A DNA stretch of 8,651 nt from Solidesulfovibrio magneticus (GCA_002482565.1 DLGG01000103.1:1-8651); one strand, 5' to 3'; counted from the stretch's first letter, positions 1 to 6,665 are shown. Notes: a model not told the origin generated them from the sequence alone. A program made the numbers and translations.

Positions 1-111
1 CGGGCCCAGGCCGACGCCGCGCCCAGGCCCGACGCTCTGCGTCATGAACTGGACTTTGCCACCAGCCGCAAAATCGTCAATACCCGCGGCGCGAACAGCC
101 CGGCCAACTGA
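1..111 (+). CDS. C-terminal end of an unrecognised protein (partial, 36 codons)
   Basis: The frame is open from base 1 to a TGA at 109-111, and most codons end in G or C, as in the genes further along. The visible tail is Ala/Arg/Asp-rich (RAQADAAPRPDALRH) and then reads ELDFATSRKIVNTRGANSPAN up to the stop. No family can be named from so short a piece, and the start lies outside the window. After the stop, bases 122-143 can fold into a short GC hairpin (CCGGCC/GGCCGG arms with a bulge and a three-base loop). It has no T-run, so it is not a convincing intrinsic terminator. Confidence 0.55.
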   Translation, partial: RAQADAAPRPDALRHELDFATSRKIVNTRGANSPAN

Positions 112-358
112 CGCCGCCGGGCCGGCCGCCAAGGGCGGGCCGGGGCGACGCCGTGTGAAACGGCCGCCCGCGCCTCATGTTGCGGCCCCTGGAGGATGCG
201 GCAGTATTTCATTTTGAGAGGGCATTGCCTTGGTTCTTTGCCCGCGAAACGCCATGGGCGCTTTTCGTGGACGCGACACGCAACGAACGGCCATGACTTT
301 TGCGCCGCTCCCTGCTAGGAAGCCCTGGCCCCGACTTTCACGCGACAAACGAGACGCC

Positions 359-1150
359 ATGGACTCCTGGTTTTCCAGCCACTACGTGCAGGCCGCCCGC
401 ATCGCCTGCGGCCTGCTGGCCCAATACATGCCCCTGGCCGGGACGAGAATCCTCGACTTCGGCTGCGGCGACGGCATCACCGCCGCCGGCGCGGCGGCCC
501 TGGGCGTGGGGTTCGTGGTCGGCGTGGACGTCCATCCGTCCTTTGCCCACCTGGCCGAGCGCCTGGCCGCCAATACCGGCAGCCCCACGCCGCCTGCGAA
601 CCTGGCCTTTGTCCAGTCGGGGCCGGACTGCCGCCTGCCCTTTGCCCCGGGCTCCTTCGACGCCGCCTACAGCTGGTCGGTCTTCGAGCACCTGCCGGAC
701 ATCCCGGCCGCCCTGGATGCCCTGCGCCTGGCCCTGCGCCCGGGCGGGCACTGCCTCATCCAGATCGATCCGCTCTACTGCTCGCCCTACGGCTCCCATC
801 TGCGCCGGCTGGTGGACAGGCCCTGGGCCCATCTGCTCATGAGCAACGCCGCCTTCGTCGCCCTGGCCGAGGCCGCGGGCGACCACGACGCCAATCCGGA
901 AAAGGACGATCTGCTCTACGCCCAAAACGATTTCGCCGCCTACAAGAAGCATCTGGTCGAACAGTTCCTGGACCTCAACCGGCTCACGGTGCGCCAGCTC
1001 CTGCACCACGTCGAAGGCTCGGGGCTTGTCCCGGTGCGCCTGAAAACCACGCCCGTCTCGCCGGAGCATGTCCCGCCGCCGCAACTGTTGTGCGTCCATT
1101 CCCGGGACGATCTGCTGACCAGCACGGTGTATCTGGTCCTTCGCCGGTAG
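359..1150 (+). CDS. Class I SAM-dependent methyltransferase (Methyltransf_11-like)
   Basis: Probably a soluble cytoplasmic enzyme that transfers a methyl group from S-adenosylmethionine to an unidentified acceptor. With the start at 359 it has 263 residues. SAM-binding motif I is ILDFGCGDGI (31-40). The acidic end of strand 2 is VGVDVHP (54-60, Asp57). The strand 4 region is FDAAYSWSVFEHLPD (100-114), and LRPGGHCLIQIDP (126-138) is the usual post-strand-4 segment. The C-terminal half (about 150-263) is not a motif I recognise and may hold the substrate-binding part. The start is uncertain: the frame is open back to a TTG at 230, which has a GAGAGG eight bases upstream, and there are ATGs at 254 and 293. 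I prefer 359 because codons before it lose the G/C third-position bias and the fold begins right after it. No clear promoter is visible. The substrate cannot be told from the context. Confidence 0.88.
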   Translation: MDSWFSSHYVQAARIACGLLAQYMPLAGTRILDFGCGDGITAAGAAALGVGFVVGVDVHPSFAHLAERLAANTGSPTPPANLAFVQSGPDCRLPFAPGSFDAAYSWSVFEHLPDIPAALDALRLALRPGGHCLIQIDPLYCSPYGSHLRRLVDRPWAHLLMSNAAFVALAEAAGDHDANPEKDDLLYAQNDFAAYKKHLVEQFLDLNRLTVRQLLHHVEGSGLVPVRLKTTPVSPEHVPPPQLLCVHSRDDLLTSTVYLVLRR

Positions 1151-1420
1151 CGGCGCAAGCCTTGTTCCGAGGCTTCGAGACCAGAACTGGCCTCGCCTGA
1201 CCAAGCGACGCCGCACCCTGCAAGGTTTCGCCATGCGACGCCTCGGTCGGCGACTTTCGCAGCATGCCGACCTGTTTTCTGTCCCTGCGCCAGGGAGCCG
1301 GCTGCATTGCAATTTGGTCATGATCGTCCGGCAGCCACTGGACGTCGCACCGTTGGGAGCACGGGCAGGTCGCAAAAACTCCGGCGGTCCGCCAGCCCGT
1401 CGCGCCCGTCGCGCTCCCCT

Positions 1421-1440
1421 GCAACGGCCCGGGCTGTTGC
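1421..1440. repeat. 20-base near-perfect palindrome
   Basis: Arms GCAACGGC (1421-1428) and GCTGTTGC (1433-1440) flank CCGG. They pair fully if one G-T (G-U in RNA) pair is allowed. There is no T-run after it, so it is not a terminator. It lies about 60-80 bases upstream of the putative -35 of the 77-residue secreted protein gene, where a regulator could bind, but its role is unknown. Confidence 0.5.
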
Positions 1441-1499
1441 GCCGGTCCGGGCGTCACGCCGACACGATGCAATCGCCTCGCATTTTCTGCCGCGCCATC

Positions 1500-1528
1500 T
1501 CTTGCGCTCCCCCGCACAGCGTTATATT
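1500..1528 (+). promoter_or_regulatory. Putative sigma-70-type promoter of the 77-residue secreted protein gene
   Basis: A -10-like TATATT is at 1523-1528. It is preceded by poor -35 candidates TCTTGC (1500-1505, 17-base spacer) or TTGCGC (1502-1507, 15-base spacer). The predicted start would be near 1535, giving a leader of about 28 bases that contains a strong ribosome-binding site. The TATATT stands out in very GC-rich surroundings; the -35 is weak. Confidence 0.45.
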
Positions 1529-1550
1529 CCACGGGAAAATGTTCCGTTCG

Positions 1551-1556
1551 AGGAGG
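1551..1556 (+). promoter_or_regulatory. Ribosome-binding site fixing the start at 1563
   Basis: A perfect AGGAGG lies six bases before ATG 1563. It decides the start: the frame is open back to 1233, but only 1563 has this site, and it is followed directly by a signal peptide. Confidence 0.85.
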
Positions 1557-1562
1557 GATCCC

Positions 1563-1796
1563 ATGAAAAAGTTCATCGTTTTCGCCGCTGCCCTGTCGCT
1601 CGCCCTGTCCGTCGCCCCGGCCTTCGCCAAGGGCAAGGCCAAGGCCGCTCCCAAAAAGACCTGGGAGTGCAAGGTCGGCGACAAGACCGTCATGACCGCC
1701 AGCGTCAATGAGTGCATGAAGATGGGCGGCATGGTCGCCAACTACCCCGGCCCGGACAAGGCCGCCGCCCCCAAGGCCAAAAAGGGCAAGAAGTAG
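1563..1796 (+). CDS. Small secreted lysine-rich protein with two cysteines, function unknown
   Basis: A 77-residue protein with a classical Sec signal peptide: MKK, a hydrophobic core (FIVFAAALSLALSV), then APAFA with cleavage expected after Ala22. The mature part has about 55 residues and is strongly basic, with 14 lysines gathered in KGKAKAAPKK at the start and PKAKKGKK at the end. Between them is a compact core, residues 33-62, with Trp34, Cys36, Cys51, Gly55-Gly56 and four methionines (44, 52, 54, 57). The two cysteines could form a disulfide in the periplasm, or with the methionines bind a metal; both are guesses. It appears to be a single-gene unit, with its own promoter (1500-1528), a strong ribosome-binding site and a strong terminator (1817-1854). 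It is convergent with mntH. I do not recognise the family. Confidence 0.85.
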   Translation: MKKFIVFAAALSLALSVAPAFAKGKAKAAPKKTWECKVGDKTVMTASVNECMKMGGMVANYPGPDKAAAPKAKKGKK

Positions 1797-1816
1797 TTCG
1801 TTTTCTGTGAGGGGAG

Positions 1817-1854
1817 AACGCCGCCGCCCGGGCTCCGGGAGGCGGCGTTTTTTT
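1817..1854 (+). terminator. Strong intrinsic terminator after the small secreted protein gene
   Basis: The arms AACGCCGCC (1817-1825) and GGCGGCGTT (1841-1849) pair perfectly. Inside them, after one G-A mismatch, CCCGG (1827-1831) pairs with CCGGG (1835-1839) around a three-base loop. The run of seven T at 1848-1854 follows. It starts 20 bases after the stop codon. Confidence 0.95.
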
Positions 1855-1885
1855 ATGGTCGGGGCTGGCTCGTGTCGCTTTCGTG

Positions 1886-1904
1886 AGACGCCGCAAGGGC
1901 GTCT
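1886..1904. repeat. Hairpin between the convergent genes, possible weak mntH terminator
   Basis: AGACGCC (1886-1892) and GGCGTCT (1898-1904) form a perfect seven-pair stem with loop GCAAG. A second, bulged dyad around 1905-1940 pairs GCGCAAAC with GTTTGGCGC. Both lie downstream of the mntH stop on the minus strand. Neither has a T-run on either strand, so a termination role is only possible. Nothing else is seen in 1855-1970. Confidence 0.35.
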
Positions 1905-1970
1905 GGCGCAAACATGGCTGTCCTCCGGCGTTTGGCGCACAAAAGCAGCGATGCCCTGGCCAACGCCGCG

Positions 1971-3263
1971 CTAGGGAAAAAGCGTTTCGGCCAGGAGCAT
2001 GAGGTTGAGCACGATGACCGTCAGGGCCACCAGCACCAGCACCAGCGTCGTCGAGGGCCGGTTGGCGTAGCGCCCCATGACCGACTGGCGCGAGGTGAGG
2101 CTTATTTGCAGGACCACCGTCACCGGCAGCTGCATGGACAGGGCGATCTGGGACCAGATGAGCCCCTTTAGGGGGTCGCCCACGAGCAGAATGGCCGCCG
2201 CGCCGCCAATAAGGGTCAGGGCCACGCCCATGCGCGAATGGCTGTCGCGGATGTCGTAGGGTTCGCCGAAGATGCCGGCGAAGATGCTGCCCCCGGCCAT
2301 GCCGGCCGTGACGCTGGAGGCCAGGCCGGCCAAAAGCAGGCTGACGGCGAACACCACCCCGGCCGCCTGCCCCAAAAGGGGCGTTAAAAGCGACTGGGCC
2401 TGCTCCAGCTCCGTCACTTCCAGCCCCCGGCCGAAAAAGGCGGCCGCGGCCAGCAGGATCATGGCGCTGTTGATGCAAAAGCCCACGCCCATGGAAAACA
2501 GCGTGTCCAGATACTCGTACTTGAGCTGGCGCTCGATCATCTCCGGCTCGTCGAGGTTCCACTGCCGGCTTTGGATCACTTCCGAGTGCAAAAAAAGGTT
2601 GTGCGGCATGACCACCGCCCCAAGCACGCTCATGACCACGGCCAGCGACCCTTCGGGCAGGCTCGGGCGCACCCAGCCCAGGGCCGCCGCGCCCCAGTCG
2701 ATGTGGACCAGGGACAATTCGAAAAGAAAAGCCAGGCCGATAAGCGACACGCCGCCGATGATGAGCCGCTCGATGCGCCGGTAGGATTTGCCGAAAAGCA
2801 TCCACAAGGCCACGATGAGCGCAGCCAGGGTCCCCAGCCACAGCGGCAGGCCAAAGAGCATACGCAGCGCAATGGCCGCGCCCAAAAGCTCGGCCAGGGC
2901 CGTGGAGATCGAAGCGGCCACGGCCGTGCTCAGGGCCGTGGCCGCCACGCCCTTGGGCAGATGGCGCATGGCCGCCTCGGACAGGCACAGGCCGGTGGCG
3001 ATGCCCAGATGGGCGGCGTTGTGCTGCAAGACAATGAGCATGATGGTGGACAGCGTCACCATCCACAGCAGACTGTAGCCGTAGTCGGCTCCGGCGGCCA
3101 CGTTGGAGGCCCAGTTGCCCGGGTCGATGAAGCCCACGGTCACAAGCAGCCCGGGGCCGATGTATTTGAATATTTCCAGGGCGGCCAGCCGGGGCCGGCC
3201 ATGGTCCCGAAAACGCGCCATGTCCCACGCGGCCGCAGCCAGCCGCCGAAGCGCTTCCATCAT
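1971..3263 (-). CDS. mntH: Nramp-family divalent metal (Mn2+/Fe2+) : proton symporter
   Basis: An inner-membrane importer of Mn2+ and related divalent metals driven by protons. It has 430 residues, close to the usual MntH length, and is hydrophobic throughout, as expected for 11 helices. The family hallmarks are in place: the helix 1 metal-binding break DPGN (47-50, Asp47 and Asn50), the helix 6 motif MPHNLFLHS (219-227, Met219), the segment QHNAAHLGIATGLCLSE (80-96), and SQIALSMQLP (371-380) followed by SLTSRQSVMG (388-397) near the end. The N-terminal 30 residues are a basic cytoplasmic tail. Two ATGs lie in tandem (3263 and 3260). The AAGGGGG ribosome-binding site (3273-3267) is three bases from the first and six from the second, so 3260 may be the true start. 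It is divergent from the marR-emrAB operon and shares a 95-base control region with it. No Fur or MntR site is claimed. Mn rather than Fe preference is inferred from the family. Confidence 0.93.
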   Translation of the reverse strand: MMEALRRLAAAAWDMARFRDHGRPRLAALEIFKYIGPGLLVTVGFIDPGNWASNVAAGADYGYSLLWMVTLSTIMLIVLQHNAAHLGIATGLCLSEAAMRHLPKGVAATALSTAVAASISTALAELLGAAIALRMLFGLPLWLGTLAALIVALWMLFGKSYRRIERLIIGGVSLIGLAFLFELSLVHIDWGAAALGWVRPSLPEGSLAVVMSVLGAVVMPHNLFLHSEVIQSRQWNLDEPEMIERQLKYEYLDTLFSMGVGFCINSAMILLAAAAFFGRGLEVTELEQAQSLLTPLLGQAAGVVFAVSLLLAGLASSVTAGMAGGSIFAGIFGEPYDIRDSHSRMGVALTLIGGAAAILLVGDPLKGLIWSQIALSMQLPVTVVLQISLTSRQSVMGRYANRPSTTLVLVLVALTVIVLNLMLLAETLFP

Positions 3264-3276
3264 TCGCCCCCTTGGC

Positions 3277-3296
3277 CGTCAAGGCCCGCCTTGACG
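3277..3296. promoter_or_regulatory. Perfect 20-base dyad over the marR -35 and in the mntH leader
   Basis: The arms CGTCAAGGC (3277-3285) and GCCTTGACG (3288-3296) are separated by two bases. The right arm contains the marR -35 (TTGACG 3291-3296). If mntH starts near 3308, as inferred below, the same dyad would be transcribed in its leader just before the ribosome-binding site. It could therefore be a protein operator or an RNA hairpin affecting mntH translation. Confidence 0.55.
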
Positions 3297-3319
3297 CCGA
3301 TGGTTGCCATCGTTATTTT
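3291..3319 (+). promoter_or_regulatory. Sigma-70-type promoter of the marR-emrA-emrB operon
   Basis: TTGACG (3291-3296, five of six matches to the -35 consensus), a 17-base spacer, then TATTTT (3314-3319, four of six for the -10). Transcription should begin near 3326, leaving a leader of about 33 bases before the marR ATG at 3359. Its position also rules out upstream in-frame starts for marR such as TTG 3272. Confidence 0.7.
3298..3312. promoter_or_regulatory. Operator-like dyad inside the marR promoter spacer
   Basis: CGATGG-TTG-CCATCG is a perfect six-base dyad lying wholly between the -35 and -10 of the marR promoter. MarR-family regulators typically bind such palindromes in or beside their own promoter and block RNA polymerase. 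It contains GTTGCC, which also occurs in the second dyad at 3325-3339. The assignment to this MarR protein is inferred from position. Confidence 0.55.
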
Positions 3320-3344
3320 CCCGCCGGCAACAGTTGCCGTTCAA
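3315..3344 (-). promoter_or_regulatory. Putative mntH promoter (minus strand)
   Basis: Read on the minus strand: TTGAAC (3344-3339), an 18-base spacer, then GAAAAT (3320-3315). Both boxes match the consensus at four of six positions. The predicted start is near 3308, giving a leader of about 45 bases. The AT-rich -10 occupies the same bases as the -10 of the opposing marR promoter, so the two promoters would compete for polymerase. Confidence 0.4.
3325..3339. promoter_or_regulatory. Operator-like dyad at the marR transcription start
   Basis: CGGCAAC-A-GTTGCCG is a perfect seven-base dyad around a single central A. It covers the predicted marR start point and fills most of the spacer of the putative mntH promoter. 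Its centre is 27 bases from the centre of the dyad at 3298-3312, about two and a half helix turns, and both contain GTTGCC. Confidence 0.55.
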
Positions 3345-3358
3345 AACCTGGGTGCAAC

Positions 3359-3829
3359 ATGGATAAAGCCTGCCGCTACGACATCGACAGCGCCATCGGC
3401 TATGCCGTAGGCCATGCCGCCGCCCGGATCAAGATCGCCTTGCGCCGGGCCTTTCTGGCCGCCGGACACGACGTGACCCCGGACCAATGGGTGGTGCTCT
3501 ACCGGCTGCTGGAAAACGAAGGCCTCACCCAGGCAGGCCTGGGCGAACGCACCGTCAAGGACAAGACCACCATCACCCGCATCCTGGACCGCCTGGAGGC
3601 CAGGGCGCTGCTCACGCGGCGGCGCGACCCCGGCGATCGACGCTCCCAGCGGCTCTACCTCACGGAAACCGGCCGTGCCCTGGCCCGGGCGCTTGTGCCC
3701 ATCGTCCAGGCCTTTGCCGATGCCGCCTATGCCGATCTTACCGAGAACGACAAGGCGGTCCTGCGCGATTTGCTCGCCCGCATCGAAGCCCGCCTCGAAC
3801 GCCTGCCCGACATCAAGGACGCCCCATGA
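3359..3829 (+). CDS. MarR-family transcriptional regulator (EmrR-like), probable repressor of the efflux operon
   Basis: A 156-residue winged-helix protein, expected to act as a dimer that lets go of DNA when it binds a small ligand. Residues 10-35 form the N-terminal dimer helix and 40-65 the start of the winged helix. The recognition helix is around KDKTTITRILDRLEARALL (67-85). The wing is RRRDPGDRRSQRLYLTETGR (87-106), with the conserved Asp90 and Arg94 of the family's D-x-R-D-R-R type signature. The remainder forms C-terminal dimer helices. The start at 3359 has only a weak ribosome-binding site, but upstream in-frame starts would lie before the promoter's start point. The stop overlaps the emrA start (ATGA, 3826-3829), the same order as emrR-emrA-emrB in E. 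coli. Operator-like dyads at 3298-3312 and 3325-3339 suggest it represses its own operon. The ligand cannot be told from the sequence. Confidence 0.9.
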   Translation: MDKACRYDIDSAIGYAVGHAAARIKIALRRAFLAAGHDVTPDQWVVLYRLLENEGLTQAGLGERTVKDKTTITRILDRLEARALLTRRRDPGDRRSQRLYLTETGRALARALVPIVQAFADAAYADLTENDKAVLRDLLARIEARLERLPDIKDAP

Positions 3830-5040
3830 AAATTTCCTTCCGCCCCAAGCACAAGCCCGAAGGCCAGCCGGCCGACCGCAAAAAACGCGTCCTGATCCTG
3901 GCCGTGGCCGCCGTGGCCTTGCTGTCGCTTGGCTATTATTTCTACGCCCGAGGCAAGGTGTCCACCGACGACGCCTTCGTGGACGGCCGCATCCATCCCA
4001 TCACGCCCCGGGTGGCCGGTTATGTCGATGAAGCGCCGGTGGAGGACAACCAGCTCGTGGCCGCCGGCGACCTGCTGGCGGTCCTGGACCCCACGGACTA
4101 CGAGGTGGCCCTGGCCCAGGCCCGGGCCGACCTGGCCGCCGCCGAAAGCCAGCTGGCCGCCCAGGAGCTTGGCGTGCCGCTCCAGCGTTCCCAGACCTCG
4201 TCCAAGGTCAGCGGCGCCCGGGCCCAGCTCGAAAGCGAGCAGCGCAGCCTGGATCAGGCCGTCAAGGAACACGACGCCGCCGTGCAGGAGGCCGCCCAGA
4301 TCGAGGCCCAGCTCGACCAGGACAAGCTCGACCACGCCCGCATCAGCCAGCTGCGCACCAAGGACGCCGTGTCCCAGTCCGACCTCGACAGCATCGAAAA
4401 CAAGCGCCGGGCCCACGAGGCCCAGCTGCGGGCCGCCAAGGCCAAGGCCGACGCCTCCAGCCGCCGCCTGGAGTCCATCGAAGCCGTCATCAAGCGGCTG
4501 CGCTCGGAAATCGAGCTGGCCCAGACCGGCGAGGAACAGGCCGTCATCCAGACCCGCGAGGCCGCGGCCCAGCGGGCCAAGGTGGAGCTGGCCCGGCAAA
4601 AGGTCAAACAGGCCGAGCTCAACCTGTCCTACACCCGCATCACCGCCCCGGTGGCCGGGCATGTGACCAAGAAACAGATCGAATCCGGCCGGCTGGTGGC
4701 CGCCGGACAGGCGCTCATGACCGTGGTGCCGCTGGATTCCAAGGATCTGTGGGTCACGGCCAATTTCAAGGAAACCCAGTTGCGCGACGTGCGGCCGGGC
4801 CAGAGCGTGGACATCGAGGTGGACACCTTCCCGGGCCATGCCATCACCGGCACGGTGGAATCCATCCAGGCCGGCACCGGTTCGGTGTTTTCGCTGTTCC
4901 CCTCGGAAAACGCCTCGGGCAACTACGTGAAAATCGTTCAGCGCATCCCGGTCAAGATCGTCTTTGACAAAAGCGCGGCCGACAAGCTCCCCCAACTGCG
5001 CCTGGGCATGAGCGTCGTGCCCGTCATTCACACCAAGTAG
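3826..5040 (+). CDS. emrA: HlyD/EmrA-family periplasmic adaptor of a multidrug efflux pump
   Basis: A membrane fusion protein that links the inner-membrane transporter to an outer-membrane channel. It has 404 residues: a short basic cytoplasmic tail (1-20), one transmembrane anchor (21-40), then YARGKVSTDDAFVDGRI, the typical entry to the first barrel-sandwich half (about 45-90). A long alpha-helical hairpin rich in Ala, Gln, Glu and Lys follows (about 92-265). The second half starts LSYTRITAPVAGHVTKKQIE (267-286). The beta-barrel begins LWVTANFKETQLRDVRPGQ (308-326) and contains GTGSVFSLFPSENASGNYVK (350-369), a stretch I associate with EmrA-type adaptors paired with DHA2 transporters. The ATG overlaps the marR stop, and AAGGA (3815-3819) lies six bases upstream, so translation is coupled. 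The emrB gene starts six bases after the stop. Confidence 0.93.
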   Translation: MKISFRPKHKPEGQPADRKKRVLILAVAAVALLSLGYYFYARGKVSTDDAFVDGRIHPITPRVAGYVDEAPVEDNQLVAAGDLLAVLDPTDYEVALAQARADLAAAESQLAAQELGVPLQRSQTSSKVSGARAQLESEQRSLDQAVKEHDAAVQEAAQIEAQLDQDKLDHARISQLRTKDAVSQSDLDSIENKRRAHEAQLRAAKAKADASSRRLESIEAVIKRLRSEIELAQTGEEQAVIQTREAAAQRAKVELARQKVKQAELNLSYTRITAPVAGHVTKKQIESGRLVAAGQALMTVVPLDSKDLWVTANFKETQLRDVRPGQSVDIEVDTFPGHAITGTVESIQAGTGSVFSLFPSENASGNYVKIVQRIPVKIVFDKSAADKLPQLRLGMSVVPVIHTK

Positions 5041-5046
5041 CGCTGC

Positions 5047-6603
5047 ATGGCCGAACAAGCCCCCAACAAATGGCTCATCACCCTGGCGGTGATGGTGCCA
5101 ACGATGATCGAGATTCTCGACACCTCCATCGCCAACGTGGCCCTGGGCCACATCCAGGGCAGCCTGTCGGCCGGCCAGGACGAGGTGACCTGGGTGCTCA
5201 CCTCGTATCTCGTCTCCAACGCCATCGTCATCCCCATCAGCGGCTTTCTCTCCAAGCTCTTGGGGCGGCGCAACTACCTCCTGTGGTCGGTCACCGTCTT
5301 CACCATCGCCTCCATGTGCTGCGGCCTGGCCACCAATCTCGGGATGCTGGTCGTGTTCCGCATCATCCAGGGAATCGGCGGCGGCGGGCTCCAGCCCATG
5401 TCCCAGGCCATCCTGCTCGAAGCCTATCCGCCCAAGGAACGCGGCCTGGCCATGGCCATCTTCGCCATGGGCGCGGTGCTGGGCCCCATCCTCGGGCCGC
5501 TTCTGGGCGGCTACATCACGGACAATTATTCCTGGCGCTGGATTTTCAACATCAACGTGCCCGTGGGCATCCTGGCCATTGCGCTCATCTGGCTCTACAT
5601 CAAGGACCCGGATTACCTGGAGCGCCGCAAGGCCGGCGACGCCGTGGACTATCTGGGGCTGGCCCTTTTGAGCCTCGGGCTTGGCTGCCTGCAGATCGTC
5701 CTGGACAAGGGCCAGCAGGACGACTGGTTCAGCGCCGACTACATCCTCACGCTGTCCGTCATCGCCGGGGTGTGCCTGTCGGCCTTTCTTATCTGGGAGC
5801 TTCGCTGCAAACATCCCGTGGTCGATCTCAAGGTCTTTGCCGACCGCACCTTCGCCATGGGCAACATCGTCATGTTCTTTGGCTTTTTTGCCTTTTTCGG
5901 CTCCATCGTGCTGTTGCCCCTCTATCTGCAAAACCTCATGGGCTACACGGCCTTTCTCTCGGGCGTGGTCCTTGGTCCGGGCGGGCTCATCATGCTGGCC
6001 ATCCTGCCCATTGTCGGCAAGGCCACCACCAAGATCGACGCCCGGATTCTCTTGTGCATCGGGCTTTGCATCAGCGCCTATTCGCTGTTTCGCATGGCCG
6101 GGTTTTCGCTGGACATCGACATCGGCACGGCCATTGCCGCCCGCAACGTCCAGGCCATCGGCATCGCCTTTTTCTTCGTGCCCCTGTCCTACCTCACCAT
6201 GGCCTTTATTCCGCGCCAGGGTATGAACAACGCCTCGGCCGTGTTCAATCTGCTGCGAAACCTTGGCGGCTCCTTCGGCGTGGCCTTCGTCACCACGCTG
6301 CTCGCCCGCCGCGCCCAGTTCCATCAGGCCCGGCTCATTGAAAACCTCACGCCCTACGACCTTTCCTACCAGTCGGCCAAGGAACGCCTGACCGCCTACC
6401 TCGCGCCCAAGGTCCTGGGTCTCTACGACGCCTCGCAAACCGCCTCGGGCGCGCTGTACAAGCTGCTGCTCAAGCAGGCCAACGCCATGGCCTTTTGCGA
6501 CGTGTTCCACGCCCAGGGCCAGCTGTTCCTGGGCCTGGCCGTGCTCATGTGGATCATGAAAAAACCGCCCATGGGTTCGAAAATGCCCGAAGGGATGCAC
6601 TGA
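5047..6603 (+). CDS. emrB: EmrB-type DHA2-family drug:proton antiporter (MFS, 14 helices)
   Basis: The inner-membrane, proton-driven exporter of the pump, expected to pass hydrophobic drugs or toxic compounds to EmrA. It has 518 residues, normal for the 14-helix DHA2 family. Visible motifs are ILDTSIANVALGHI in helix 1 (23-36, the DHA2 motif D1), the loop GFLSKLLGRRNYLL (66-79, motif A position, with Ser in place of the usual Asp), RIIQGIGGGGLQP (105-117, motif B with Arg105), and the antiporter motif C MGAVLGPILGPLLGG (141-155) followed by SWRWIFNINVP (162-172). No good ribosome-binding site precedes ATG 5047, which lies six bases after emrA, so coupled translation is likely. The operon ends at the terminator 6666-6701. 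No outer-membrane channel gene follows within the window. The substrates are unknown. Confidence 0.93.
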   Translation: MAEQAPNKWLITLAVMVPTMIEILDTSIANVALGHIQGSLSAGQDEVTWVLTSYLVSNAIVIPISGFLSKLLGRRNYLLWSVTVFTIASMCCGLATNLGMLVVFRIIQGIGGGGLQPMSQAILLEAYPPKERGLAMAIFAMGAVLGPILGPLLGGYITDNYSWRWIFNINVPVGILAIALIWLYIKDPDYLERRKAGDAVDYLGLALLSLGLGCLQIVLDKGQQDDWFSADYILTLSVIAGVCLSAFLIWELRCKHPVVDLKVFADRTFAMGNIVMFFGFFAFFGSIVLLPLYLQNLMGYTAFLSGVVLGPGGLIMLAILPIVGKATTKIDARILLCIGLCISAYSLFRMAGFSLDIDIGTAIAARNVQAIGIAFFFVPLSYLTMAFIPRQGMNNASAVFNLLRNLGGSFGVAFVTTLLARRAQFHQARLIENLTPYDLSYQSAKERLTAYLAPKVLGLYDASQTASGALYKLLLKQANAMAFCDVFHAQGQLFLGLAVLMWIMKKPPMGSKMPEGMH

Positions 6604-6665
6604 TCCGCCGACATTTCGACACTCCGCTGGCCCGCCCCCAGCCCTTTGCCGCCCGGTATTTCCCT

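Larger units (their letters stand above)
1151..1562. other. 412-base intergenic gap with several small inverted repeats
   Basis: No protein-like frame or RNA gene is supported here; translations of either strand are Arg/Pro/Ala-rich and unlike real domains. The stretch holds an AAGCCT/AGGCTT dyad at 1157-1175 just after the methyltransferase stop, with no T-run. It also has GGCGG-T-CCGCC at 1383-1393, a near-perfect 20-base palindrome at 1421-1440, and the promoter and ribosome-binding site of the next gene at its right end. The start of the gap (1151-1380) is less GC-biased than the genes and might be decayed sequence. Confidence 0.6.

Noticed and set aside
122..143. GC-rich hairpin after the partial gene as a terminator
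   Set aside because: It has a bulged stem and no T-run, so it is not supportable as an intrinsic terminator.
196..318. 40-codon open frame starting with ATG right after GGAGG
   Set aside because: There is no gap between GGAGG and the ATG, so the ribosome-binding spacing is wrong, and the codons and peptide do not look like those of a real gene.
230..358. N-terminal extension of the methyltransferase from TTG 230
   Set aside because: A GAGAGG at proper distance makes it possible, but the 43 added residues lack the G/C third-position bias and add nothing to the fold. Kept as an alternative only.
1233..1562. In-frame upstream extension of the 77-residue secreted protein
   Set aside because: It would bury the signal peptide, lacks a ribosome-binding site and runs through the putative promoter; ATG 1563 has AGGAGG at good spacing.
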